Assembly (NCBI GenBank): GCA_032209605.1
Contig: JASFXZ010000018.1
Coordinates: forward strand, 3,537,904 to 3,601,903
From: Mactromeris polynyma
Taxonomy: Eukaryota > Mollusca > Bivalvia > Venerida > Mactridae
Length of the DNA: 64,000 nt
Direction: 5' to 3'
The notes below the pieces were generated by a model. That model did no database searches. It worked only from the letters and a program-made list of their open reading frames with translations, and had not been told where the DNA came from. Each line of letters opens with the position of its first letter. Position 1 is the stretch's first letter. This document shows positions 11,898-25,000 of this stretch, piece after piece. The position numbers and the translations under genes are program-made.

Positions 11898-12125
11898 ATT
11901 TGTTTGTTTGTTTACATCGGGTCTTGCGTCGTTTTTAAACACTGTTTTACTCACTTACGGTGACATGACCAGTTTGTCTGGTTCAATTACCAACCAGTAT
12001 TAACTTACTCTCCCGCAAGCAACTGACAACTTCTTCGCATCTGGAAGTACATAACATGCCCAACTCGAGAATCAAACCTGGATATGCCGGGTGACAGTCT
12101 AGCGCTTTATTACCTGAACTGGCCG
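11898..12125 (-). repeat. tRNA-derived SINE, nearly complete
   Basis: Read on the minus strand it begins with a decayed tRNA-like head (gctagactgtcacccggc, then aggtttgattctcgag at the B-box position). A core follows (agtaagttaatactggttgg, then gaccagtttgtctgg complement) and a tail of tttg repeats at 11,898-11,912. This is the most complete copy of the family. It lies just beyond the polyadenylation signal of paralog B. Confidence 0.6.
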
Positions 12126-12177
12126 GATGGGCTTTTAGCAAGAATTACACATTTCGTTTATAATATGCAAATTATTA

Positions 12178-12183
12178 TTTATT
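12178..12183 (-). terminator. Polyadenylation signal of paralog B
   Basis: AATAAA on the minus strand, 176 nt past the stop codon. Paralog C has the same signal 184 nt past its stop, which supports both. Confidence 0.55.
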
Positions 12184-12358
12184 TCAATATGCATATCCAT
12201 TATACATTCCATTTCGTACATAGTTTCGTATATTGATAGCAACCGTAATTCATGGACAGTCTTGTTATGTGTTAAAAGTCTCTTCAAAGCACACCTACTT
12301 ATGATTCTAAAGTATTTGCGGTCATAGGCCAAGTCATTAGTTCATAAGAAAACGCATT

Positions 12359-13077
12359 CTATAGATTAGCATTAATTCGTATAGATTTGTCCTCACTGTC
12401 ACTCATTGTGAGAAACATCAGAAGCAAGCTATATTTTGCTTTCTGCATGGTTCGCTGGCCATTCGAGAGAGCCGGGGATTGATTAGCGCCTGCGTCCAAG
12501 GTATTCACATCAATAGTAAGAGAGTTCTTTGATTTTGGTGTCGTCTGCGGCTGAAACAAAGAAACCCATTTAAATGTTTTAATGAACCATGGTCTCACAA
12601 TCCGGTAAAATATATTTTATTCGTAGGAATAATAATATCTTTATTTACAGAATGACATGTAAAGAGGTAGTACAGAATGATGGGAAACCTCTGCCGTACA
12701 ATAACTAATTAATGTTCGCAATTAGGCAAAATATATTTCTGGCTGAAACAGAATCATGTTTGCAAATTTGCACTATATCAAATCCGAACCATTGAACTGT
12801 ATTATGTCTATCCCATATTTCACTACGTTGTCACTTCAAATATATCTATTCAACAAGTATAAATACTTCTACTAAATACTTTCATTCTAAAGTAAAGCAC
12901 CTACGCTCTAAAAGCAATGTGTGAATAATAAGGTACGTGTGGAAAAACAATTACGGTTTTTGGAGGTGAGGTGGTAGAACTGATTGAAGAAATGCTTGGC
13001 ACAGACACACTTAATGCCGGTGTTGTTGTGGGCGTTGTAGATGCTGTTGTTGTTGTAGTTATTATTGTTGATGCGGG
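12359..13077 (-). other. Paralog B 3' exons: second Thr/Ser linker and conserved tail
   Basis: Exon 18 (13,077-12,955) encodes a mucin-like stretch of TTTTASTTPTTTP type, probably O-glycosylated. Exon 19 (12,550-12,359) encodes a 63-aa tail containing KNSLTIDVNTLDAG and SLLLMFLTMSDSEDKS. The tail exon is about 90% identical in nucleotides to the last exon of paralog C, much closer than the modules are. The short hydrophobic SLLLMFL run is internal and not a GPI-type ending. Function of the tail unknown. Confidence 0.75.
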
Positions 13078-16000
13078 CTGTAGTTGAATAAAGTTTTTTA
13101 TCAAGTATTTATTTAAGTTCTATAAGCGTTCAAAATAACAGAGAGAATTATTAAAACATTTCATAAGCTGTATTTTGAAAATATTAAATGTACCGTTACC
13201 GACATATTACAAGAACAAATCACATCCACTAAGACGAATATAGATACAAAAACGGTGCAATGCTTAGTGATTATACTGTCGGTTTGAAACACCCGACGTT
13301 TTGCGCTTTACATAAATGTCTGTTTTATTTGGTTATAAACGTGAAAAAGACACTTAAAACACTTATTTTGTAAAGTTAAACTTGTATCACATTTTATTCA
13401 ACTCTGAAATCCCGAAAACAGTATAATCCGTTAAAGTTAGTATATTTTGGGATTTAACGACTATATGATGCTTACTGTTTTTTTTATCACCGTGAAGTTC
13501 CGGATTTTTTCCGGTCCGGGTCCAAACGTGCCTGCTATTCTTGGTACTGCTATAACTTTCACAGTCCTTAACATAAATAAGAATACGATATCAACATAAT
13601 TAAATAACTAAATATAAACACTGTTTGAGATTTACATGTGTGGTGAGGACTACATGTAGTAATTTGTTGCATCGTTTTACATTTTTAACAGAAATTCGTT
13701 TACTTTGTTACGTATGATAAAAGCAAAATAATGGAACTCAAAATTGCTATCACATGAAACTTCAACATTCCTTCTATATATTGTATGTATCATATGCAAC
13801 TTACGTCGATAGTCCTGCAAATTCGGCTTTTAGTACGAAGGTTCCTGTAAATTGTGCCCCAGCCTTTAAGGAATCGGAAAATGTTGTTGGGGATTGAGCA
13901 AGCTTTCTCGTATCAATGATGCGTACGTCTATCACTTGGGCCGTAGATAACAAGTTGGTAACCGTAAATGTGACGTTGAATGTTGAATATTCAACAATGG
14001 TCGCTCCTACAACAAATGATGAAGTATGTATCCATAGACACTAAGTGTAACAAACCAAATACACGACCAAACCAAATGGACAACAAAGTTATAATACAAT
14101 TAAGTAATAAGCTCTACTCCGTAACTAATATTTCTCATACGTCATAGTTGTTCTATATTCTTGACATTTATTTTAGTAATGCTGACAAAATTAGAACGAA
14201 ATACGTACATTATCACACATAAACATTAAGTTAAGTCAGCCGACTCGCCATATATTAGTGAAATATTGTTGAAAACGGCGTAAAATTAATTGCGTACCTG
14301 CGTATGAGGGGACATCAAGTTTCAGAGACAGTGGTTTGATCTCTGTCGGATCAATACGTCTGTAGGTATGCCCAGCATTGTCCATCCCTTGTATACCAAT
14401 CATAAATACCTACAGTATTATACTTGTAATGTATAGCATTGAAAATACATTTCAAACAATTAATTCAGTTTAAATATTAAATTAGTTAGTTTTTACAGTT
14501 TTATATAGTTTCAAGTATTCCTCTGTTTTCGGTCCTCAACTCCTAACGTAGACGTTTTCCTGGGATCTTTGTGGAATGACATTTTCTTATGTATGTGGCG
14601 TTCTCTGTACACTTAAAACTTTCCTTCATGAAAGCAATACTTGTGTTCATATAACTCGAACCCAAAGTTGGACCGTATCAATTTTATGATTTTCCTTGGA
14701 ACTATGCCAAGAAAACATTTTCTATTGTCCACAAAACATTGTAGTTTCTTACTTCTGCACCAAATGTTCCGTATTAATTACACTATTTTACATTGTACTC
14801 ACCTCTTTAGGAATTTGAACACGGGCTGCCTCGTATATGTTGCCAATCTTATGAGTTAAGGTGGCAAAACCGGCACCAACCATATTTTGTTTCAATACTA
14901 GGAAAGCCGAGCTCACGGACTTTATGTTTGACACTCCTGTAACTGTTATCTCCAGTTTATATGACTCCTCTGAAATATTAAAACAAACAACACTTACTTC
15001 TATGGAATGTATAACTCTGTATGTCTCTGTTTTGTAATAAGTAAGACAATAGGTTGAATAAACACGTTAATACGAAATTGTTTTGCTTTGAACATACGAA
15101 CTATTTGAATGCTTACTGTGGTCACGGTCTTATATATTATTGAGTTATCAAGCGGAGATTGTCTTATTTCCACTTTGCTTGTATTAGGGTGATGGTAGGA
15201 TAAGAAGCTTCACTTAACATTTATTTTAGTCAATATTGCTTCTCTCTGTAAGTATATACATACAAATACATTTATATATGTTCATGTCTCTTTTTGCTTT
15301 TTGTTGAATGTGCCCTTGCCCTTTGTATGTTGTATTTTCCAGCTCCACTTTATCACCGGTACATACCTGGAACTGGGTTATCGGTGAATGGTACAAAAGA
15401 TCCCAACTCGAATAATTGTTGTGTTACATATACCGGACTTTCGGCCTGTATTGTGACATCCCAAGTGTTGCCATCCAGTTTTTTTAATTTCCATACTCCA
15501 TAATTAGCCTACAATATATTTATTACAAAATATGCGTGTAAAATATGTCATTATCGGAGAAGCAACCTATGACCTTTGATAAATGATTGATGTCCACTGT
15601 ACTTCTAAAACATTGATAGCTTAAATAAAACTTCAAAATTAGTCTCAAGCATAGTGCTTCATGTCAAAGTCTTTTCCATCGGAGTGAGTAAGGCAGAGTT
15701 ATGAGTCCTTGTAGAGATATACAATTTAATTCCCCAAAGCAATAGTATTTACGTTCATTCCACCTCTGAGGCATGGACATATTTAATTGTTACAGGGAAC
15801 GCCACAAACACTGGACCATGCATCTGCACACAGAACACAGGGAAACATCAGTAAACGACCTCAAGAGATTGTGGAGGTGAACGTGCAAACATGTAAGGGA
15901 ACTGGGTAGTGAAGAATTGTCTGGCTGACTATAATAAACAACCATGGAAAAATAAAGTGGACAACAAGGGAGGGTGGAATGAGATGGAATGGATGGATTA

Positions 16001-19000
16001 CACCAAAAGACAGGTTTACACGGACCAAAATATTTGAGAGAACACGAATATTAGATCAAGTCACGGAACAGGGAATATATATGGGGAAAGGAGAACTCTA
16101 AACTCATCTGTAAAACATAAATAGAAATAATACCCAAGTTGCTATTACATCATTGGAACTATTTAACATCTAGCTAATCTCTCACGTAACCTCTATATTG
16201 CTATTAATTTCCAACATATATATTGATTTAGTAGACATTACCTAATCCTTAAGAGCTATTAACCAGTACGCACACAATAAAATGCACATAAATAAACCAA
16301 TACGTAAAGAATAAAGTAAACAAGCAGCCTTATACTGACCTTGTTCTCAGTTCGATACCATTAATATATATGTGGGAATTATTTTCGGGGTTCCTCAGTT
16401 AGTACTAGTTTTGCATATGTAAGTCTTCATCGAAAGTCATAATTAATTAGTTTTGCAATGATGCGCATATATAGACCCGAGTTGTACTGAAATCATGAAA
16501 TTCAAGATTACATGTGAATGAACACTAAATGTATGCACGTACCGGTGTAATCGTAATATCCATGGTTGCTTTCACAGAACCAGAACCATCATTTTCAAGA
16601 ATTGGGTATCCAGAGTAAGGCAGACCTGAAAATAGCTAAAGCAAGTTGTGAGGCTGCTAATTATGTTTGTTGTTGTTCAAATGTATGTATGTATGTATTT
16701 CCATATCGCTTTTCTGGTGGTGGTTCACAGTGTATATGACATTTCCTACATGAATGTTTTCTTAAATTTCGTGTACAATACGGTTTTGTGTGCATTATAT
16801 TATTTATAAGTCAAGTGGCAAAACATACACACTTTTCACGATGAATACGTTAGTAGCTTTTTCTTAAAATACATGAATGTATTTGTTAAGGTTTAATAAC
16901 ATTTAAATAGAAAAAAGACTATGCAAATGAGGGTTAGGTTAGATTTGCATTAGAGGTGGTTCGGAAATAAATCAACAACAAATTACTTATCTGGTATGTA
17001 TTTGAAAACCACACGTTTAGAGAAAGAACATGGACACTTATTTATAACTGACTGTTAAAGTTTCTTCAAACCCATTCTGTCCGTGGCAAACTCTTTTACT
17101 TAACTTGGCATTGGCTTGTCTCCTGCTTCCACTCTCCTAAATTAGTTTTGATAATCGGCCCGAAAGTATCTTATTGCCTATCCCTATATATATTTGCCCT
17201 TACACTTCCTCTATTCATAGTGTCGTGTGCTATTGTTTGCCTTGGTTCTGTGGGGAGGCATGGTGAATGTTGCGTCCCATGTAACAATTTAATACTTCTT
17301 AAATGAAAGTAAATTAGTATTCACGGTATATTAAGGTACGAAGTTGTGTGTGCTCAATTCATGTTTTTGAAAATGCAATACACTGTGCAAATACAATAAC
17401 AGTTTAAGTTAGACATATATCCAGTAAATTTAACATTATATTAACACTTATTTATGGTTTTTATATAACACTAAAGAACAACATTAAATACAGAAACTGT
17501 AAGTGGTAAGATACCAGAAGGCATGGTAGCCATTATGATAGGCGTTGAATTTTCCACGAACACCTGAAATATCAGTCGCTTTATTGTTGAATCTACGGAC
17601 ACAATGTGTTCTTTTGAAGCAGGAGCAGTATCAATAAAGCGTGCAATATCTACCAGTTTTGTATTTGCCTGAAATCGAATACATTAAAAAAATAATTAAA
17701 CATATAATATAATACATTTTGAAATACTGTGATAATTAAAGACATTCTTAACGAGGGCAATAACGGATCACTGAATATGTGCGTTTGTTGACTTTCTGTA
17801 TACATTATATTTCAACTATTTCTGAACTAAATATATATTTTTACTATGTAATCCTTACCGCTACGTGTGATCCAGAAGGTATTGCAGATGAAGCTTGCGT
17901 TTCTGATGATAGGGTTGTTGTTGGGATGGTTGAGGAAGGTGTTGTTGATACTGATGTTGTCGAAGCAGTTGTCTAAAAATATCACTTGACCATAAATCCA
18001 AAACGATGGTTGAGTTTATTATGGAAAATGGAATGTTTAACCAGTTACAACGCTAAACATTTAAAACTAAAATATTGAACTGGACAAAACTTGTTTTATT
18101 AAATTACTGAAGGACATTCAAGTTCTAAATTATTTCCATAAATGTATTTCACACTTCTATAATAATGAAAATTTGATGTTCCGATTTAAATAACAACTTC
18201 CATTCATCACAAGGGATGTACTAGCTTTTGAGAAATTATTTTCTCAACTCAACAAACAAATTAAACTGTAAACCTTCTCTAGCAGAAGGTAAGAACACTT
18301 ACTGTGGTTTTCTGAATAATGGTGATATTTCTCCATTCAATAGGTCCAGTTGAAAAACTACCTCCACCAAGGTTTTGTCGGGCTTGAATCTTTACTAATC
18401 TGTGGTAGATATGAATAGATATAATTGAGTCGGAAATGAAATACAAATGGCACTACTATCAACACACGCATGAACAATCTATATCGCTAGTAAGGTATTG
18501 TAAACAATTGAACTATAATATTGCCTGTATAGGTAACACGAAATAAATCGAAACAAAACCAGATATTGCCTACACTTCACATACCTCTTTAATCGAACTA
18601 CTAGCCAGGGTAACTGTTAATTTAAATTTGTCGTTTATTTTAACATTTTGACCTTTGGTTTTTCTGGACAGAAGATGATGACGTTACAACTTTGGTTTAC
18701 TTGCAACGCATGGCATATTTACGACCCCAATTAACCAACGCGACCAGAATTACATTCTAGCTGCAGCCTGAAATGATTTGCCAAAAATGTCAACAGTGTT
18801 ACTGAAACATGAAATGTGACGGTTGTTTGGAAATATACACATGCGGCCTAATAAACGTCATTTAAATAAACTTAAAATTCGATTATTATACTGACGAAAA
18901 TCTTATTTATTCTGCAGTTCAGCCAGGCAAGGAATTGGGGGGGGGGAACAAGTTGTGTCCAGGAGATATTACTTACGTTGTGATTCCTCCACTCCCAGCT

Positions 19001-22000
19001 TTCAAAGTAAAAGTTCCCGTGAAGTTTTCACCTGCTCGTAAATTTCTCGAAGATAAAACATTTGGAGCTTGGACGAGTCCTTTGTCATCTTCAATTCTAA
19101 TATCAATATCTTGTGTCATGGTAAGAATATTTGTCACCGTAAAAGTTATGTTCAAAGATTCTTCAACAATTGTTCCTGAAAAAAAATGTGGCTATTAAAC
19201 AATTCTTCGATGTACCACTTTTCGGTATACAATGTCGTGTAGGAAACAAGCTGGTTATGACTTTGCAATTCAATCTAGTCACCATCATTCTATTTAAAAC
19301 GTCGTTTTTTATAGTATGCTAGATACTATCTTGCCTGTACGCATCGCCGGATACCCACGTTTGAATATTACTTTTCAACGCATTCGTCAAATGAACGATA
19401 ACTGATTAGCTTAGTTTCCCTGTAGCAACTTATTCTGACTTTTTATACATTTTATAGTATTTGAGCAGCGCCCAGAAAAAATTTGACCTAACTAAACAGT
19501 ACATGTACATACAAACCGCATAGTCTTTAGCGTGTCCTTGTTATCAATGGAATGCACGAATTTCAAGTTATTGTAATAACGAAAATTAATGGCCTCCTCT
19601 AAGAACGTATCCATTACAAAGGGAAAACAGAACGAACGCGTCATCGGTTCAAATATCTTTATTCAATGGCAGTATGTACTAAAGCTGTGAACGATCAATT
19701 CTATAACACACGAGCGATAAATGGAGGGTTACGGAATGGGTCGGTTATTGGTGTTGATAATGCCGATGTGAATAATTTATAATAATAACCAACATATACA
19801 AATATGGTGTATGTTTTATACCCGTGACTATTTCAAACATTAGGTCATGCCGTCATAAACATGTATGATTAATAGAAACTATGCATACCTGTTTGAAGAG
19901 GAACTTCAAGTTTAAGAGTAACAGGAATAATTTCATTGGTATCCAATCGTTTATACGGGTGACCTGATTTATCTTTGCCTTGTATACCCACCATTATAGC
20001 CTGAAATGTATTTGTTTCTTTTGTAAATTATGCGTATATTGTCTTTCTAGTTATGCTTGTACCTATATGTTGGTAAATGTTTCTCAATTATTACTGCCAT
20101 AAGTTATAAAGGTAATCAGAAAGCCATCTTCTGCATAGTTGTACTTCCATTACTTCCTAAACAATATCTATGTTTGTATATTTGCTCTGCGCGATTGTTC
20201 ATTCAATCTCGGCATGGGTTAGGTAAGTATGATATTGTATCAATACATATTGTATGGACACTGCATTCAATTTTGAGGAAAGTGTAGTATGATCCACATG
20301 TATGAAGGTCTTAATGGGTACTTATGTAGTTTTCATGTAGACTCTGCATGATTACAGTACCATAGTGCAATTACACAAATATTATGGTTTAGAAGTTAAA
20401 CAATTATATTGGTGCAAATCACGAAAAATCATCGTTTGTAAAACAAAATGCATTGTAAACAACAGGAACATATTTTCAGTGTAACCAAACAAAACATTAA
20501 CAGTTTTAACATTATGGTTTAGTTCATGTGATGTTATACAACCGTTTGTATAGTCCGCATGTATGATGGTCTTCTGGAATACTTCTGTAGTTGCATGGAG
20601 ACTCTGCAAGCGTGAAGTGACTTGATACACTTACACTACTTTGACGCAATTTGGGCAAAACACACAAAGCAACATGTAAGTGAATAACATACATTTAATA
20701 TTAACAGTGTATTTTCCTTGTAACCGAATACATATTTTTTTTTTAAATTACGGTTTATTCTTACTTATTTGGTGTTACACACTCGTCTTAACACTTGTTA
20801 CATGATTTTGAACCTTTAGTCTCCCTTAATCGTGTCAGATAGAAACTAATTTTATTCATTGATGTAATTAATATCGTCTTCGCTCATTTAAAAAATATTA
20901 CCTCAGATGGCATTGTTATTCTCGCTGCTTCAAACGTGTTATTTCCCTTCGCTACCAAAGGAGCCATACCAACTGGTGCTATCTTTTCCTTCGAGAAAAG
21001 AAATCCCATGTCAACAGATTTTACTTGTGATAACTCTTCCACTGTTACCTCCAGTTTGTAGGATTTTCCTATAGAAAAATAATGTCTACGAATTATAAGT
21101 TCAGTCACGTTCATTTTCGCATACGTATATAATTTATTATATCCTTTGATACAACGTTAGTGAATATGTTGCGTTACCTCGTAAGATACAGCAAACGTGT
21201 TTCCTTATTTAACTTGATCATTGTGGTACTCTTCAGCGAATATAATTTACGTTAAAGTCTGGTTAATTTTTGGAAAACGGTATGTTAAAATCAATAAATA
21301 TACATGTACCAGTAATTGGATAATCTGAGACAGATGTATTAGAACCCAGTTCAAAAAGTTTATGGGTGATAAATACAGAACTTTCCCCTTGAATTGTTAC
21401 GTCCCAAGTGCTTGTATCCAGCTTGGTGAATTTCCATATCCCATAATCCGCCTAGAAAAAAGACTCAATTGGCATTATGTGAACATTAATATAAAATCTA
21501 GTAGATAATCTTAATCATGATATATGATTATATGATGATGATATTTCATCTTATTTTCAGTTAGCTAAAAGTCCTTTTGGGTTGCTGGATAGAAGCGTGT
21601 TTGCAGATATAAAGTTCTGCATATTATTCAGTTACCATGTACCGCATTAACAGTTATTGTATATAGGAAAGTATATACATGTGTTTCTCTGTTATTCATT
21701 TTACTGAAATGCTGATTTCTGATCTGTAATGCAATTAACACTATAACATTATGTATATGTAAAGTAAACTTAAACAAAATGTAGATAATTTATTATGGGT
21801 AACATTTTCCTGTGAATTTGTCGAATTAGATGTCTAGAAATGTTTAACACTTTGGAGTTATTGAGCTACTTACAGATGTAATGGGAATATCTAAAGTGGC
21901 AACAACAGTTCCTTGGCTTGATGTGCCGTTCATAGCCGGCCTAACAGAATAAGGAGAACCTGTAATTTGTTCGAGAATATATATTGAGCATTCTAATGAT

Positions 22001-25000
22001 TTCAGGAGTTTATTTAATACAACACTATTAAAATTACATGTATAAAACATTGTGTGAGAAGGCATAAGAGCCGTATGTTTAGTAACGTTCATGCCGTTAA
22101 AATACTTTACATACATGCCTTCGATAACATGTAACTCTTATATTCTTCTAGTCTTACGCCGAATTAAATCGTTAAAATATAGGCAACATGCACAATTAAA
22201 CTTACGTAAAGTTCGATAAACGGTACACTACTTTTATGGTTATTAAGCAAAACGTTAGTCTATTGAACACGAGCAATTCATATTTTTCTTCTGTCTCTAT
22301 TATACTACATAGTCAAATATTAATCACGCACTTTATGCGATCAGAAATGCCTTTTACTACATGGTTATACATAAAGGACACAAATGAAATTTCTAGTCAT
22401 TGACATTTGTCCAAAGGACACTGGCTTCCCACTTCACTCAATCAAGGGGCGTAACTCTGCTCTTACTTCATAAATGCTATAAGAAACCATGTGCGCAATT
22501 TCACTTAATGACAATCGTTCCTAAGAAATGTTGTTACTCTATGTCAAATACTTTTTAAGACATAAGCGACACAAGCTTTGTGCGACGGACAACAGGACGG
22601 ATGGACAAGGGTGACTGTATTTGCCCTGACACAAATAAACAGCTGAACAGTATGTGACAACAAACGCCAAATTAAGTATCTGAAATATGGTTCATTGTAG
22701 TAATGTACAGCAGGCAGATAAACCACTCAATTCAATTTCATACAGTTTCAAGTAATTTTATTTAGGTCATTGAACGGCCCATGTACCCATACTCTAGGTT
22801 GTGTACCCTTGTAATTGTATAACAGGACAACCTGGCTGTACATGCGACGACTCAGTGAATTTACTTCCGATTGTTATTGTTATAACGTTGTACTAAAATA
22901 AAATAACTATGTCATGACCATTTCCTATTGTCATTGACATACAAGCATATCAATGTCTGACAACGACAGCAACATAAAGTGTCATATTTATATATGTATA
23001 TATGAACTGCATTATTGTCTTGCAACTCGCAACAATATTTACGATTTGGATTTTGTTTATACCTGAAGATTTTCGTGCAGCTATAACCGGAGTGGCCCGT
23101 TCAACTGCTACACTAAATATTAACCTCGTCATTGTGTCATCAACGTACACGGATATTTGTTTTCCTGGTCCTGAACTATCCTTAAACTTGGCTATATCAA
23201 CTAACCCCACAGTGAAACTTCTCTGGCAAAAATAAATACAACAAGACATCGAAATAATAAATCGAACAAAAGGAGAGACAATCAAAATGAAAACACATAT
23301 ACAGTGGCAGTTATTAAAGATTTTGTTTCAACTAATTTCATCGCACAGAAATAGAGTGAGATTACTTAAACAGACCGTAGGTACTGCGAAAGCACAAAAG
23401 TACTGTACAATAGCGTAAACGATGTTCACATAAATTGCCAAATAAAAGTTTAGTGTGTCAAATGATATAATCCTATTTAATGTATTCTCATGTCTTAGAA
23501 CTGTAACATATACATATCGAAATAATATTTTAAAAGCGAAAGTTTAAAAAAGAGAATTAAATTGTTCCGTATGTACAAGACGATGCCTCCCCACACAGAA
23601 CCCCCCCCCCCCCAAACAGTCAACAAAACATTAGGCACTGAGGATGTGCAAGGGAAAACATGTATGGGGATATGGGTGCGAGGATCAAAAAGTATGGGAA
23701 TATAGTCTGGCCGACCACAAGGATCGATTAAGGAAATTTTAACGGGATAAAAAGGGGAAATATTAAGTGGATAGATGACGTAACAGAACATGTCAAAGAA
23801 AGTCAGCAGTAATAGGCCGAAATGGGGGGGGGGGTGAACATTAATATCATATCAAGTGAAACAAGAAATATCTTTAAAAAAGATGGCCGGCGCAACTTGA
23901 AGTTTGCATTTTTTTGCAATCTGAAGGTTAAAATTGGTTGTACAACATAAAACATGCCTAAATGTCATTCAATTACGCTATACTACAAAAATTCCGAGAC
24001 CTGTAAGGGGAGATCACTGCGTATGAGACTGCATCAATCGTAACTACACGGCGGTATTTGGCAGAGACAATAATGCCGAGGTGTACGGAATGAGACTGCA
24101 TACTAAATAACTCCGTAATAAAAATGATTGTTTTCAACATATACGCATAAATTGTCTAAGTAGGCTGTACTTATCATTAAAAGAAATTTACCATTACATA
24201 TACCACAACACACATACTGCACACGACCCAGCACGAAGAAACAAGCTGCCTTATACTTCAAACTTGTTCGCCTTAACTAAATTGTTTACATCAGAATGCG
24301 AAATAATAACATGATAATCATAATTTATACCTTTATGTAGAGGCAACCAGGAAAGTTATTAAATACTGGTAAATACTGGCATTTAAAAGGAAGACAAATA
24401 TAAATAAAATATAAAATGATATTTTTTGAGAAAACAAAACAAATTTACTACTACACTAAGGATTAAAGTGTGTTATAAGACAGTAGAATGGAGAGAAAAC
24501 CTTTATATTTTGTGAATAAGGGTTTTCATTACAAACGAACATAGAAACATGTATACCGAGTTCAAAAAGGCATATATTGTACTTAATATGATGTTTATCT
24601 TTGGAAGTAAAGTAGACTTATTATTACCATGACGAACTGGTAAACTATTTAGATGATCATGCATTTTGTGGTACCATATACGTCCTCATATGTATTCCTT
24701 TCTTGCATTAATAATAGCGGTATATCTGCGTCCCGTAACACTAATACAATGGAGGAGGATATTCGTAGAAACTATATTCCACTCTTGCATAAATGAGTTC
24801 TCATGGTAAATATTTGATATATCGATATTAAATTGACTAAGAGCGACTATGAGCATTCCGATATCCTGGTTTCGGTCTTCCAATCTCAATCTGGGCATAA
24901 TTCAGCTTAATAATTTGACCATGGCGTTCGCAGTTTAGTTGACGTTAGTTTTTTTTCAAATTTCACACGCCTTTTTTTAGTAATTGAATTATGGTTGCAC

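Larger units (their letters stand above)
13476..17668 (-). other. Module 2 of paralog B (seven exons)
   Basis: Exons 11-17. Their lengths (154, 83, 142, 167, 112, 202, 91 nt) and phases parallel module 1 (160, 86, 142, 167, 112, 199, 97 nt). Landmarks in order: LVDIARFID, VDSTIKRLIFQV, the exon with NYGVWKLKKLDGNTWDVTIQ, SYKLEITVTGVSNIKSV, FMIGIQGMDNAGH, then FNVTFTVTNLL, and AGAQFTGTF. The F/V-M-I-G-x-Q-G-x-D exon matches the part of VWA7 that precedes its last beta domain. The introns hold E1 copies. Confidence 0.8.

Noticed and set aside
18935..19198. 87-aa plus-strand ORF
   Set aside because: Antisense shadow of exon 8 of paralog B.
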